DNA of 64,000 nucleotides from Streptomyces sp. Je 1-369 (GTDB lineage: Bacteria > Actinomycetota > Actinomycetes > Streptomycetales > Streptomycetaceae): positions 6,870,515 through 6,934,514 of the forward strand of contig NZ_CP101750.1 in NCBI RefSeq assembly GCF_026810505.1, read 5' to 3'. This document shows, piece by piece, positions 24,889 to 40,848 of this stretch. Made by a program: the position numbers and the translations under genes. Below the pieces are notes generated by a model. The model saw nothing but the letters and a program-made list of their open reading frames with translations, was not told where the DNA came from and did not search any database. Position 1 is the stretch's first letter, and each line of letters begins with the position of its first letter.

Positions 24889-25273
24889 CGAACCGGATCA
24901 GGTCGACGAGGTCCTCCGGGTGGGCCGTCGGGTTCCCCCGGGGCGGGTCCGGCTCGGCGGCGAGCGCGCGGTCGATGTCCTCGACGGCCACGGGGAGTTC
25001 GGCGGCGAGGTCGACGTCGTAGAGCAGCAGATCGACGAGGAGCCTGCGGCGTACGCTGCGCAGCTCGTCCCACGCCTGCTGGGTGACCGGCGTCATCAGG
25101 TGCCGGGCGAGGAGTTCGAAGGACACGTCCTGCATGTCCTTGTGGGACGTCCAGGGGGTGACGCCGGCCGGGGCGAGCAACTCGTAGGGCTCGGAGGGCT
25201 CGGAGGGCTTGGAGGGCTCGTAGGGGGAAGGGTGGGAGGGGTCTGCCCCGTTCGCGGAAGAGTCCTTGATCAC
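24881..25273 (-). CDS. Small conserved-locus protein of unknown function
   Basis: 130-aa protein that I do not recognise. The first about 45 residues are a low-complexity Ser/Pro/Glu region with repeats (PSKPSEPSEPYE). The remainder is helical and acidic, with WDELRSVRRRLLVDLLLYDV and a closing EDLVDLIRFDV. No signal peptide or membrane segment. GTG start at 25273 overlaps the end of the CHAT gene by four bases (GTGA) and the stop runs eight bases into the GrpE gene. Its place between the protease and the chaperone genes suggests an adaptor between them; this is inference from position. Confidence 0.6.
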   Translation of the reverse strand: MIKDSSANGADPSHPSPYEPSKPSEPSEPYELLAPAGVTPWTSHKDMQDVSFELLARHLMTPVTQQAWDELRSVRRRLLVDLLLYDVDLAAELPVAVEDIDRALAAEPDPPRGNPTAHPEDLVDLIRFDV

Positions 25274-28200
25274 GCGACGCTGCCTCCTGCTCGGTTCTCT
25301 TCGTCGAGTTCGTTCTCGCGGGGCTCGGCTCCGGGGGTGAGTTCGGCGAGCCAGTGGTTCACCGCACCGAGCAGGGCCTGTCTGATGCGGCTGTCGGTGG
25401 GTTCCGCGCGGGTGGCGCGGATCAGGTGGTGCAGCGCCCACAGGATGTCGCCGTCGCGCAGCGCGCGTTCCGCCCGGAGCGTCAACTCGGCTGCCCAGGA
25501 AGCGAGATCGCCCTCGTCGGGCGGGGGCTCCCGGCCGTCGCTGCGGATCAGGGCGCCCATGCCCTCGACGCCGAGGTGCCGGGTGAGCAGCTTCTCCATC
25601 TCGTCGAGCGCCTCGGCGAGCGTCTCGCGGTACCGGTGCGTCAGCGCCTGGCCCAGGCCCACGTCCAGCAGGCCGAGCGCGTCGTGGAGCAGCTTCAGGC
25701 GCGCGGGCACGTCGTACGTCCGCTCGTCGAGCGTGAACACGAAGGCGCGGGCGAGGTTGTCGCGGGCGTGGCTCGACTCCGGGTTGAGGGCCAGGGCCCG
25801 GCGCAGATCGGTCTCGGCGCCGTGCATGTCGGAGCGCATGCCGTGCTTGGTGCGGGTGTAGCCGCGCCACACGCCGCGCATGGACAGCAACGCCGAAAGC
25901 TTCGCGTTCAGTTGACTGAGCAGCTCGCGGTCGAGCGGGTGCAGCGCGGCGATCACGGACTCGACGAGCGTGACGGCCTCGTCGAGGCAGCCGCCGAGCT
26001 GTACGCCCTCCTCATCGGTCAGCGCCTCGACGCGGCCGAGGACGGTACGGATGACGGCCTTCTTGGAGCGGGCCTGCATCCCGGCGTTCCGGGACACCTT
26101 CACCAGCTCGCCCCAGTGGGCCAGCGCCTCGTCGAGTCCGCCGTCGCCGCGCGTCAAAGCCGTCCTGGCGAGCGCGAGACGGACGTGCACGGCGAGCTCG
26201 GCGCCGTCCTGGAGGAGCCGGGCGTGCCGCCTGGGGAGGCGTACGTAGGCGGGGTTGCGGCGCAGGAAGTCCTGGCAGTGGCCGCACTCCCGGGTGTGCG
26301 CGGCCTGCTCGGCGGGCCCGGTGCAGTCGTCCGGCAGCGTGGTCAGGGTGGGAAGGACCGGGAGCGCGCGCAAGGCCGCCTCGAACTTCCGCACTTCCGA
26401 GAGGGTGAAGCTCCGTGCCAACTCCGAGAAGGCCCAGCGCAGTTCCCGTACGGGGTACTCGCCTGGGTCCTTGCCCTGCTGGGCGGCGGCGTCGAGCGTG
26501 GCGGCGAGCTCGGCGAGCGGCTCTTGCAGGCACAGCAGCCGCAGATACCGCGGCCCGCACGCCAGCGTGGCGCCTGAGCCGGGCACGGAGGGCAACCCGC
26601 CCACGTCCTTCAGGACGCGCGCGCCACCGAGCTCGGATTCGAGCAGGGCGGCCAAGGCCTGATAGGCAGCGGCCTGTTGAGGCCGATCCTGCTCGGTGTG
26701 CCGCTGTTCGTAGGCCGACAGCTGCGCGAACAGATGCTGGCTGAGCTCCCACCGCAGCGACGCCATGTCGTCGTGCGTCAGGTCGCGTTCATAGGCGGTC
26801 GCGCGCTCGGCCCGCCAGCCGTCCCAGTACTCGTCGTCGCTGAGCAGCGTCGCCCAGTACGCGAGCGCCGACTCCCAGGCGTGCACCGCGTGTTCCCACG
26901 CCCCGCTCTGCTCCAGCTCCTGCGCCTGCCACAGCCGCGCCACGGCCAGCCCGTGCACCACCGCCATGTCGCCGGGCGCCTCCTTCAGGCGCCGTTCCCA
27001 CTCAGCGGCGGCGGCTTCCCGGTCCCGCGCGAGGAGCAGCAGCAGCGGGGCGTCCTGCGGGGAACGCGCGCACAGGGCGTCCAGAAGCCCCGGGCCCTCG
27101 TCCGGCGAGAGCGCGGAGAGGGCGTCGCGCAGGGCGTCGGGGGAGTACCAGCGGTAGAGCAGCGCGTCCAACTGGAGCCGCCGCCCCGGCAACCGCAGCC
27201 GCTCCAGGGCGACACGCTCGTGCCAGGACATGGTGCCGCGTTCGAGGAGGGCGTACGAGGCGTTCTTGACGACGTCCATGGAGGCGCCGGGATCGACACC
27301 GGCGTCGCGCAGAGCGAGGTACGGAAACGCCTGGTCGCGCACGGCGAAGGGATCGGCGACCAACGGAGCACCGGTCAGCCCGTCCGCCCAGGGAAGCAGC
27401 CCGATGAGCCGCCGCAGCCGACGACACCGCACATCGGCCCGGTCCAGCACACCGCCGGGTTTTTCGTGCGGGGTGGTGGGCTGTACGTCGGCGGGGTCGA
27501 GCGCGCCGCAGGCCTTCTCGTGTGGCGTGGCGGGCTGCACGTCGGCCCGGTCCAGTGGCCCGCCCGCCTTCTCGTGCGGGGTGGCGGGATGGTTGTCGGC
27601 CGGGTCGAGCGCGCCGGGTGCCTTTGTGTGCGGGGTGGCGGGCGGTACGTCGGCGGGGTCGAGCGCGCCGCCCGACTTCTCGTGTGGCGTGGCGGGTCGA
27701 ACGTCGGCTCGGTCCAGCGCGCTGCCCGCCCTCTCGTACGCGGCGACAGCGGCGCTCCACCTCCCCGACGCCTCCAGCAACCTGCCCTCCGCGTATGCGA
27801 GATGCGCGTCGGCGTCCCGGTGGCCCCCGCACTGCCGGAACGCGTCGGCGGCGCGTTGCCACTCCTGGTGCGCGTCGGCGAGGCGGCCGCGGGCGTACGC
27901 GGCGACGGCGGGCGCGTCACGGTGCGCCCCGAGCGCGTCGGCCTCGGCGGCCGCGCACGCCCAGTCCCCCTCGGCCTCGGCGGCCCGCACGCGCGCGTAC
28001 CGCCCACGCACGGCGACGTCGTCAAGACCCGGCACGTCCTCCAGCCCCTCGTACGCCTCGACGACGCGACGCCAGTCCTCGCCCCCCTCAGCCGCGCCCT
28101 CGTCGACCCGGGCCCGCACATAACGCAGCCGGACATCGACGTCGGCCCACGCGTCGGTCCCGCTCCCGAGCAGCCGATAGACGTCGGCGGCCTCCTGCCA

Positions 28201-31200
28201 CCGCTCGTGCTGCTCGTGGGTGCGGGCGAGGGCGTAGTGGTAGAGGGGAGCGGCGTCGGGGTCGGGCCCTGTCGCCTTTTCGGGCGGCGGAGTGCCGTCG
28301 GGGAACGCCCGGCCGTAGACCGCGCAGGCCGCGGCCCAGTCGCCGTTCTCCTCCGCGCGGCGGCCCTCGGCCTTGCGGCGGAGCGCGGCCACCGCACCCT
28401 CGCGCGCCGCGTCCGGTACGCCGGTGAGGAGGCTGAGGACCGCCGCCCAGTCGCCGCGCGAATCCGCGGCCACGCGTGCGCGCGCGTAGAGGCGCCGGAC
28501 GCCGACCTCCCCGTCCGCGTAGCCGTCGGGCAGCCGCCCGAACCCGTCGATGACGCCGTCCCACTCGCCCCGCACGTCGGCCGCGCGCCCCCGCGCGTAC
28601 AGCACCCGCTCACTCACGTCCCCGAGCCCGGCGGGCAGCCCGACGAACACCGCGAGCGCGTCGTCCCACAGCCCGCGTGCCTCGCAGAGCCGCCCCTGAG
28701 CGTACGCACAGAGGTCACCGGAGTCGGCGGGAACGCCGCCAGCACTCCCAGCCAAGCCCCCACCCACGCCCCCACTCCCACCCCCCTCACACTCCCCGAA
28801 CGCCTCCGCAGCCGACGCCCACTCGCCCGCCGCAGCCGCCAGGCGGCCCTCCGCGTAGCGCCTGAGCGCGTGCGTGGCGTGGAAGTCGGGTGGGAGTGGG
28901 GACAGATGGGTGAGTACGGTCGGCCAGTCGCCTGCTGCCGTGGCCGCCAAGGCCGCCTCGTACACCTCACGGCGCAGGTCGCCCAGCCACGGTTCCGTGT
29001 CCCATCCCCGCGCGGCAGCCGCGGACAGTGCCGTCAGGGCCTCGACGGTGCGGCCCGCGTCCGCCGCGCCGCGGCCCCGCGCGAACAGGAGGCGTACCGC
29101 ACTGTCGAGGAAGCCGTTCGCCGCCGCGTAGGCCTCCGCCGCCGTGTCCCAGTCGCCCGCCGCGTCCGCGGCGCGGCCGGAGCAGTACACCTGCCAGGCG
29201 CGGCAGTCGGGCCCGGCCTGCGCGAAGGCGTCCCGCGCCACCGCCCACGCCCCGTCCTCCGCCGCCGCGCGCCCCCGCGCGTACGCCGCCCGCCCCGCCG
29301 CGTCGTCGAGGTCCGCGCACACCGCGTACGCCGCCTCGGCCGCCGGCCAGTCCTCCCGTGCCTCGGCGGCCCTGCCGGCCACGTACGAGGACCGGGCAAG
29401 GGCCGTGCCGTGGCCGGGGCGGAGCGCGAGGACCGCTGCGTAGCCGTCGGCCGCCGCGGTCCAGTCGCCCGCTTCCCGGGCCCGCTCCGCCGCCTCGCAG
29501 ACGCGGGCCACATGCAGCTCGTCCCGCGCCGCCGCGAGCCGTTCCGTGACGTCCCGCAGCCCGCCGGGCCGCACGGCGAGCACTTCCTCGTACCGGTCGA
29601 TGGCCGTGGCCCAGTCCGCCCCCGCCTCCGCCGCGCGCGCCTCGTCGACGAGCGAGACGAGCCCGCGCAGCCCGGCGACCTCCGCCACCAGAGCGCCGGG
29701 CAACGGGCCGGGCAGCAGCTCGCGCACCACGTCGAGCTGCGCTTCCGCGCCCGCCGCGTCCCGCTCACCGGCGAGCAACGCGCACAGCTTCTCCAGCCCG
29801 GGCCAGGCCAGTTCGAACGCCGCCTCCGCCCGCATCCGGCGCCGCTCATCGGCGTAACTCTGCGTCGGCGTACGCAGAATGCGCTGCACCTGCGCCCAGT
29901 TTCCCAGGTCGCGCTGGAAACGCGCCGCGCCGATGAGCGCCGCGGAGCCGACATGCCCGACGAAGCTCTGGAAGGTCCGCAGCGCGTCCTCGCCCTCGCG
30001 CAGCGGATCCGCGACGGCCTCCCCGCCCGCCCCGAACTCGTCGTCCCGCACCTCACGCGCCTTGAACAGCCAGCCCTGACGGCACCCCTCGTGCAGGAAC
30101 AGCGCGGGGGTCGCCCACTCCACCGCCGTGTGCTCCGGCTGGTGCGAGATCCGCAGCCGCGCGGCGGCCACCGCCTCGTCGACGGTCCTGTTCGCCGCGA
30201 TGCCCTTCAGGAGCTCGGGCCCGAACGCGCCCGCCGACACATCGCTCACCCGCCCCCGCATCGCCACCACGGCGGGCACACCCCCGCCGATCAGCGCCTG
30301 CGCGATCCCGGAGAAGGGTTCGAGGTGCGAACTGTCCGCACCGGCGCAGAGGTTGAGAGCCACGAATCTGAGCCGCTGCGCCTTCAGGAGGATCGCGGCG
30401 AGCAGGTCCGCCGGGACGCGGTCGATGTCCCCGTTCTCCGTCTCCAGGGCCACCACACCCTTGCCGATCTCCCGGTCGTACGCTCCGTGCGCGATCACCA
30501 GGACGGCCATGGGCAGTTCGGAGTGGACGCCCAGCGCGTACTCCACGCTCGCGCGCGTCGCGTGCTCCACCACCGCGGTATGGACGGCCACTTCGGGCAG
30601 GTCGTTGCGGATCGCGGCGACCTCCGCGGCGGTCCGCAGCGGCTGCAGTCCGCGAGGAGACGCGCACACCACCAGGAGCCGGATCACGCTCGGCTCGTCC
30701 GCCGGTTCGGGCAGCCGTTGCCCCAAGGGCCCGCCCGCGAGCGAACGCACCAGCGAATACCCGTGGTTGAGGGCGAGCGACTGCTGCGGGCTGCCGGGCG
30801 GCGCGCAGAGCGACTCCAGGGGGAGGTCGCGCAGCTCGGGCGGCAGGTCGAAGCGGAGCCGCAGCCCGCGCGCGGGACGCATCCCCTGGGCACGGTCGAG
30901 CGCGGTGTCGACGCACGCCCCCACGCGACCGCCCACCGCGTCCTCACCGGACACGTCCGCGCGCTCGCCCTCCTCCACCGGCGCCGGGTCCCCGAACAGC
31001 AACCGGAACACGCCGCGCCCGAGCGCGCGCAGCTGCGCGACGGTGTGCTGCTCGCCCATCGGCGCGTACCCGAGCTCCGCCGCGATCAGCCGGTCCCACT
31101 GCTCCCGGAAAGCCTCGGGCTCCCCGTCGACCGCCATCACCTCGGCCGCGCACGCGGGCCCGCCCGCGGTCACCAGGTAGCGGGGGCCGCCGACGCGGCG

Positions 31201-31238
31201 GACCCGGATGCGCAGTTCCTCGTAGCCGAGCACGGGCG

Positions 31239-31242
<4 letters not shown>
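25270..31242 (-). CDS. CHAT-domain protease fused to TPR array
   Basis: 1990-aa protein. The N-terminal about 410 residues are a CHAT caspase-like domain: LRLRFDLPPELRDLPLESL, catalytic His252 in VLVIAHGAYD and catalytic Cys299 in VALNLCAGA. About 900 residues of degenerate TPR-like helices follow, each carrying a Trp-Ala motif such as GDWATAIDRYEEVL or GDWTAAADGYAAVL. A six-copy 18-residue repeat block comes next, and then a helical C-terminal module with ECGHCQDF and NPAYVRLPRRH motifs that is also present in the TPR protein encoded upstream. CHAT proteases of this class are self-restrained enzymes released by a signal, as shown for TPR-CHAT proteins of CRISPR systems. Both catalytic residues are present. 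GTG 31242 overlaps the upstream stop (GTGA). Confidence 0.85.
27431..27735. repeat. 54-bp in-frame tandem repeat, six copies
   Basis: Six units spaced exactly 54 bp apart (unit anchors near 27431, 27485, 27539, 27593, 27647 and 27701). They encode an 18-residue repeat of the form ALDPADVxPATPHEKxG in the CHAT-TPR protein. The units differ at a few positions. The repeat joins the TPR array to the C-terminal module and is probably a flexible spacer or binding array. Confidence 0.9.
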
Positions 31243-36957
<5,715 letters not shown>

Positions 36958-36964
36958 AGTGAAG

Positions 36965-36983
36965 GCGGCCGCCGAGCGGCCGC
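36965..36983 (+). terminator. Hairpin after geoA
   Basis: Perfect 8-bp inverted repeat GCGGCCGC around a three-base loop, seven bases past the geoA stop. No U-tract. It lies between geoA and the multicopper oxidase gene and may limit read-through. Confidence 0.5.
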
Positions 36984-37016
36984 GAAACGGGGGATGGACA
37001 CGGGGGGTGTTCGATC

Positions 37017-38966
37017 TTGACCGACATCATTGAACGCAGCACGGAACAGTCGGCGGGCGCGGAAGCCGTTGGTGCGGAAAGCATCGGCGCGGAAGTCGTC
37101 GGTGAGGGGCTTGCGGGGAGGGTTCAGGCCCTTGCCAACGGTGAACTGGCGCCGTTCGTGGCGCCGTTGACCGTCCCGCCGGTCCTGCGGCCCGGCTCCG
37201 CCGACGTGCGGGAGGAGACCGAGATCGCGTTGCGGCCGACGTGGGTGCGCCTGCACCCACAGCTTCCGCCGACCCTGATGTGGGGGTATGACGGCTCGGT
37301 GCCGGGACCCACCATCGAGGTGCGGCGCGGGCAGCGGATCCGTATCGCCTGGACCAACCGCATTCCGGAGGGCGAGTATCCCGTCACGGCCGTCGAGGCC
37401 CCGCGCGGAGACCCGCAGAAGGACCCGCTGCCCAGCACCCAGCCGGGCCGCGGGGGCATCGAGCCGAACAAGGACGTGGCGGCACTGCCCGCCTGGTCGG
37501 TGACGCACCTGCACGGCGCGCAGACGGGCGGCGGCAACGACGGCTGGGCGGACAACGCGGTGGGGTTCGGAGACGCCCAGCTCTCCGAGTATCCGAACGA
37601 CCACCAGGCAGTGCAGTGGTGGTATCACGACCACGCCATGAACATCACGCGCTGGAACGTCATGGCGGGGCTGTACGGCACGTACCTGGTCCGGGACGAC
37701 GAGGAGGACGCGCTGCAACTGCCCTGCGGCGAGCGGGAGATACCGCTGCTCATCGCCGACAGGAACCTGGACACGGACGAGGGCGACGGGCGGCTGAACG
37801 GCCGCCTCCTGCACAAGACCACCATCGTCGACCCGAAGAACGCGGAGACGGGCAAGCCGGTCACCCTGCCCTTCTCGGGTCCCTACACGACGGTCAACGG
37901 CCGCATCTGGCCGTACGCGGACGTGGACGCGGCCTGGTACCGGTTCCGCCTGGTCAACGCGTCGAACGCGCGTATCTACGACCTGGTGCTCGTCGACGAG
38001 GACAACAACCCTGTGCGGGGCGTACTGCACCAGATCGGCAGCGACGGCGGGCTCCTGCCGCGCCCCGTGCCGGTCGACTTCGAAGGGGCGCTGCCCACGC
38101 TCACCGTCGCCCCGGCCGAGCGCATGGACCTGCTCATCGACTTCAGGGAGCTCGCCGGGCAGCGGCTGCGGCTGGTCAACAAGGGGCGGGCGCAGGCGCC
38201 CGGCGTGCCCGACGTGGCGAACGACGTGCGCTATCCGCAGGTCATGGAGTTCCGGGTGGGCGAGTGCGCCGAACCGGATACGTTCGAACTGCCGGAGGTC
38301 CTCTCGGGCTCCTTCCGCCCGCTCACGCACGACATCGCGCACGGCCACCGGCTGATCGTGCTGACCCCGCCCGCCACCAAGGGAGGCGGCGGCCACCCGG
38401 AGATCTGGGAGATGGCCGAGGTCGAGAAGCCCGGTGACATCCAGGTGCCGACCGAGGGGGTCATCCAGCTGCGCGGGGGCGACGGCAAGGTCAAGACGTA
38501 CCGGAGGACCGCCCGCACGTTCAACGACGGCCTCGGCATCACCATCGCCGAGGGCAGCCACGAACAGTGGACGTTCCTGAACCTCGCCGCGAACCCGCCG
38601 GTGCTCCACCCGATGCACATCCACCTGGCGGACTTCCAGCTCCTCGGCAGGGACGCCTGCGACGTCTCGGGCTTTGACGTCACCATCGGCGGCACCCTCG
38701 CGCCCATAGCCGTCGACCCGCAGCGCCCTGTCCCGCCGGCCCCGAACGAGCGCGGCTGGAAGGACGTCTTCCGGGTGCCCGGCGGGCAGATGCTGCGCGT
38801 CATGGGCAAGTTCGACGGGGCGTACGGCCGCTTCATGTACCACTGCCACTTCCTGGAGCACGAGGACATGGGCATGATGCGGCCCTTCGTGGTGATGCCC
38901 AAGGAGGCGTTGAAGTTCGACCACGGCGCGGGGCACGGGGGTGGTCACGGAGACCACGACGGCTAG
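37017..38966 (+). CDS. Multicopper oxidase, phenoxazinone synthase type
   Basis: 649-aa oxidase with the full set of copper motifs: THLHG (first His pair), WWYHDHA, HPMHIH near residue 540 and the type 1/trinuclear motif [14 protein letters not shown] near the C-terminus. The long insert between the first two motifs and the conserved [13 protein letters not shown] are typical of phenoxazinone synthase/o-aminophenol oxidases and CotA-like laccases. It oxidises phenolic or aminophenolic substrates with O2; the actual substrate here is unknown. No signal peptide is seen, so it is probably cytoplasmic. The C-terminus ends in a His/Gly tail ([14 protein letters not shown]) that might help copper loading. 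Start is TTG at 37017 after a G-rich site; the nearby ATG at 36994 runs into a stop. Confidence 0.92.
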   Translation: MTDIIERSTEQSAGAEAVGAESIGAEVVGEGLAGRVQALANGELAPFVAPLTVPPVLRPGSADVREETEIALRPTWVRLHPQLPPTLMWGYDGSVPGPTIEVRRGQRIRIAWTNRIPEGEYPVTAVEAPRGDPQKDPLPSTQPGRGGIEPNKDVAALPAWSVTHLHGAQTGGGNDGWADNAVGFGDAQLSEYPNDHQAVQWWYHDHAMNITRWNVMAGLYGTYLVRDDEEDALQLPCGEREIPLLIADRNLDTDEGDGRLNGRLLHKTTIVDPKNAETGKPVTLPFSGPYTTVNGRIWPYADVDAAWYRFRLVNASNARIYDLVLVDEDNNPVRGVLHQIGSDGGLLPRPVPVDFEGALPTLTVAPAERMDLLIDFRELAGQRLRLVNKGRAQAPGVPDVANDVRYPQVMEFRVGECAEPDTFELPEVLSGSFRPLTHDIAHGHRLIVLTPPATKGGGGHPEIWEMAEVEKPGDIQVPTEGVIQLRGGDGKVKTYRRTARTFNDGLGITIAEGSHEQWTFLNLAANPPVLHPMHIHLADFQLLGRDACDVSGFDVTIGGTLAPIAVDPQRPVPPAPNERGWKDVFRVPGGQMLRVMGKFDGAYGRFMYHCHFLEHEDMGMMRPFVVMPKEALKFDHGAGHGGGHGDHDG

Positions 38967-38994
38967 GCCTGCGTCGGCGGGCGGCCCGTAACGA

Positions 38995-39747
38995 TCAGGC
39001 GGTCACGCCCGCGTGCAGGGCAGCGGCTCGCGCCAGGGCCCGCACGATCGGGTGCGGCCGCGAGCCGTCGCCGGCCAGCTCGGGCTGGAAGAGGGAGGCC
39101 AGGAAGAAGGGGTGGCCGGGGAGTTCGGCCATCCGTACCTGGCCGTCCTCGTCCTCGCCGGAGAAGCGCAGCCCGTGGGCCCGCAGTGTGTCGAGGTGGG
39201 CGGTGGGGCCGTACGAGCAGTGGTAGCGCTCGATCGACTTGCGGGCGCCGACGACGGACTCGGCGAGCGAGCCCTCCGCGATGGTCACCGTGCCCTCGTG
39301 GCCGACCAGCGAGCAGGCCAGCGGGGTGAGGAGCAGGTCGTCGGCGTCGGGATCGTTCTCGGCGTGCGCGACGTGGGTGAGCCCGCAGACGTTCCGCGCG
39401 TACTCCAGGAGCGTGTGCTGGAAGCCGCCGCACGTGCCGAGGAAGGGCACGCCGTCCTCGCGCGCCGTGCGGATCGCGGCGAGCGCGCCGGCCTCGCTGC
39501 GGTAGGGGCTGCCGGGCACCATCCACACGGCGTCGAAGCCGCGCACGGCGTCCGGCTCCTCGGCGTCCTCGGTCGGGATCCAGTACGCGTCGAGGACGAG
39601 GCGGTCCTCGGCGGCGAGGGCGTCCAGGAGGAGCGGGATCCGGGTGTGGGAGGTGACGTTGGGGGAGCGGTCGCCGACGAGGGCGAGGCGGGCGGTGCGG
39701 GCGGTGGGGGCGGTCAAGGGCGCGGAGCCCGTGGTGGCTGCGGTCAT
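38995..39747 (-). CDS. Class I glutamine-amidotransferase-like protein (CTP synthase C-terminal-related)
   Basis: 250-aa stand-alone amidotransferase-fold protein resembling the glutaminase half of CTP synthase. A nucleophile elbow with Cys is visible (FLGTCGGFQHTLLEYAR), as is a DAVWMVPGSPYRS strand. The expected catalytic 'FHPE' motif reads FQPE (ASLFQPELAGDG), so the His is replaced by Gln and glutaminase activity is doubtful. There is no synthase domain. Start ATG 39747 is chosen for AGGA at suitable distance; ATG 39756 is possible. It is divergently transcribed from the LysR gene, which may regulate it. Confidence 0.75.
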   Translation of the reverse strand: MTAATTGSAPLTAPTARTARLALVGDRSPNVTSHTRIPLLLDALAAEDRLVLDAYWIPTEDAEEPDAVRGFDAVWMVPGSPYRSEAGALAAIRTAREDGVPFLGTCGGFQHTLLEYARNVCGLTHVAHAENDPDADDLLLTPLACSLVGHEGTVTIAEGSLAESVVGARKSIERYHCSYGPTAHLDTLRAHGLRFSGEDEDGQVRMAELPGHPFFLASLFQPELAGDGSRPHPIVRALARAAALHAGVTA

Positions 39748-39932
39748 GCGGCCCATCCTGGGTGGGGTCCTCGGTTCACGTCCAACGACGAAATCTGCAC
39801 GCTCCATAAGCGTCCCTGATGCAGGAAGAGCCCCCTGACGACGGCGACGACGGCAGGAAGAGCCCCCTGGCGCCGGGCAGGGAAGCAACCCTGATGGCCG
39901 GGGCCCCGGTGAGCTGGAGGATCCTTGCGGGC

Positions 39933-40799
39933 ATGGACCCGCACCTCCTGCGCACGTACGTGACGGTGGCCCGCCTCGCCTCCTTCTCCGAGGCGGCCCG
40001 CGAGCTCGGCTACACCCAGTCCGCCGTCTCCCAGCACATCGCCGCCCTAGAGCAGGACCTCGGCGCGGTCCTGCTCACGCGCCGGCCGGTGACCCCCACC
40101 CCGGCGGGCGCCCGCCTCCTGGAGCACGCGGGCCCGCTGCTGCTCCGGCTGGACGCGGCCCGCGCGGAAGTCGTCCGCATGGCGGCCGCGCCCGAGCAGG
40201 GGCTGACGCTCGCGGCCACGTCGACCGCACTGACGCCACGTACGGTCCGGGCGCTCCCCGCGGCGGGCGTCACCCTCGCGGTGCTGCCGCGCGACGAGGT
40301 CCCCGCGGCGGTCGCGACCGGCGCCGCCGACCTCGGGCTCGTCGACGGTCTCGCCGCGCCCAGTGACCCGCTGCGCCTGCCGGATGTCGCCCCGCTGGGC
40401 GTACGCGGCCTCGCGGAGGAACCCGTCGCCGTACTCCTCGCCGAGGACCACCCGCTGGCCCGCCGCAGAGGCCTGCGCCTCGGCGACCTCGTGGACGCCC
40501 GCTGGATCGACGCGCCGGACACGGGGTTGCCGCTGGCCCAACTCCGCGCCGCGTCCGGCACGTCGGGCTTCCGCCCCGCCCTGCGCTACGACGGCACGGA
40601 CCTGCGTACCCTCACCGCGCTCGTCGCCGCGGGACACGGCCTCGCCCTGTTGCCGCAGTGGGCGGCGGAGGCGCGGGGCACCGTCGCCGTACCCCTGACG
40701 ACACCTCGCGTAGTCCACCGCACGGAACTCCTCCACACCGGCACGCCGAGCGGCCCCGCGCGCACGCTGACCGCACAGCTGGACATCACCCGTTCGTGA
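39933..40799 (+). CDS. LysR-family transcriptional regulator
   Basis: 288-aa regulator. N-terminal winged helix (LLRTYVTVARLASFSEAARE, then LGYTQSAVSQHIAALEQDLG) followed by a periplasmic-binding-like effector domain (VLPRDEVPAAVATGAADLGL, LRTLTALVAAGHGLALLPQW). The effector is unknown. It shares a 185-bp intergenic region with the divergent amidotransferase-like gene, the usual LysR arrangement, so that gene is the best candidate target. The ATG at 39933 begins MDPHLLRTYV, the expected N-terminus; a GGAGG motif lies about 12 bases upstream, a little far. A longer reading from 39819 is possible but lacks family support. Confidence 0.88.
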   Translation: MDPHLLRTYVTVARLASFSEAARELGYTQSAVSQHIAALEQDLGAVLLTRRPVTPTPAGARLLEHAGPLLLRLDAARAEVVRMAAAPEQGLTLAATSTALTPRTVRALPAAGVTLAVLPRDEVPAAVATGAADLGLVDGLAAPSDPLRLPDVAPLGVRGLAEEPVAVLLAEDHPLARRRGLRLGDLVDARWIDAPDTGLPLAQLRAASGTSGFRPALRYDGTDLRTLTALVAAGHGLALLPQWAAEARGTVAVPLTTPRVVHRTELLHTGTPSGPARTLTAQLDITRS

Positions 40800-40848
40800 A
40801 GCGTCGATGCGGCCTCACTCCGGGTAGAGCTGTGGCCGGAGGCGAGCC

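Noticed and set aside
27431..27735. Regular 54-bp repeats that at first glance resemble a CRISPR array.
   Set aside because: No unique spacers alternate with the repeats; every unit is coding and in frame with the CHAT protein, and no cas genes are present.
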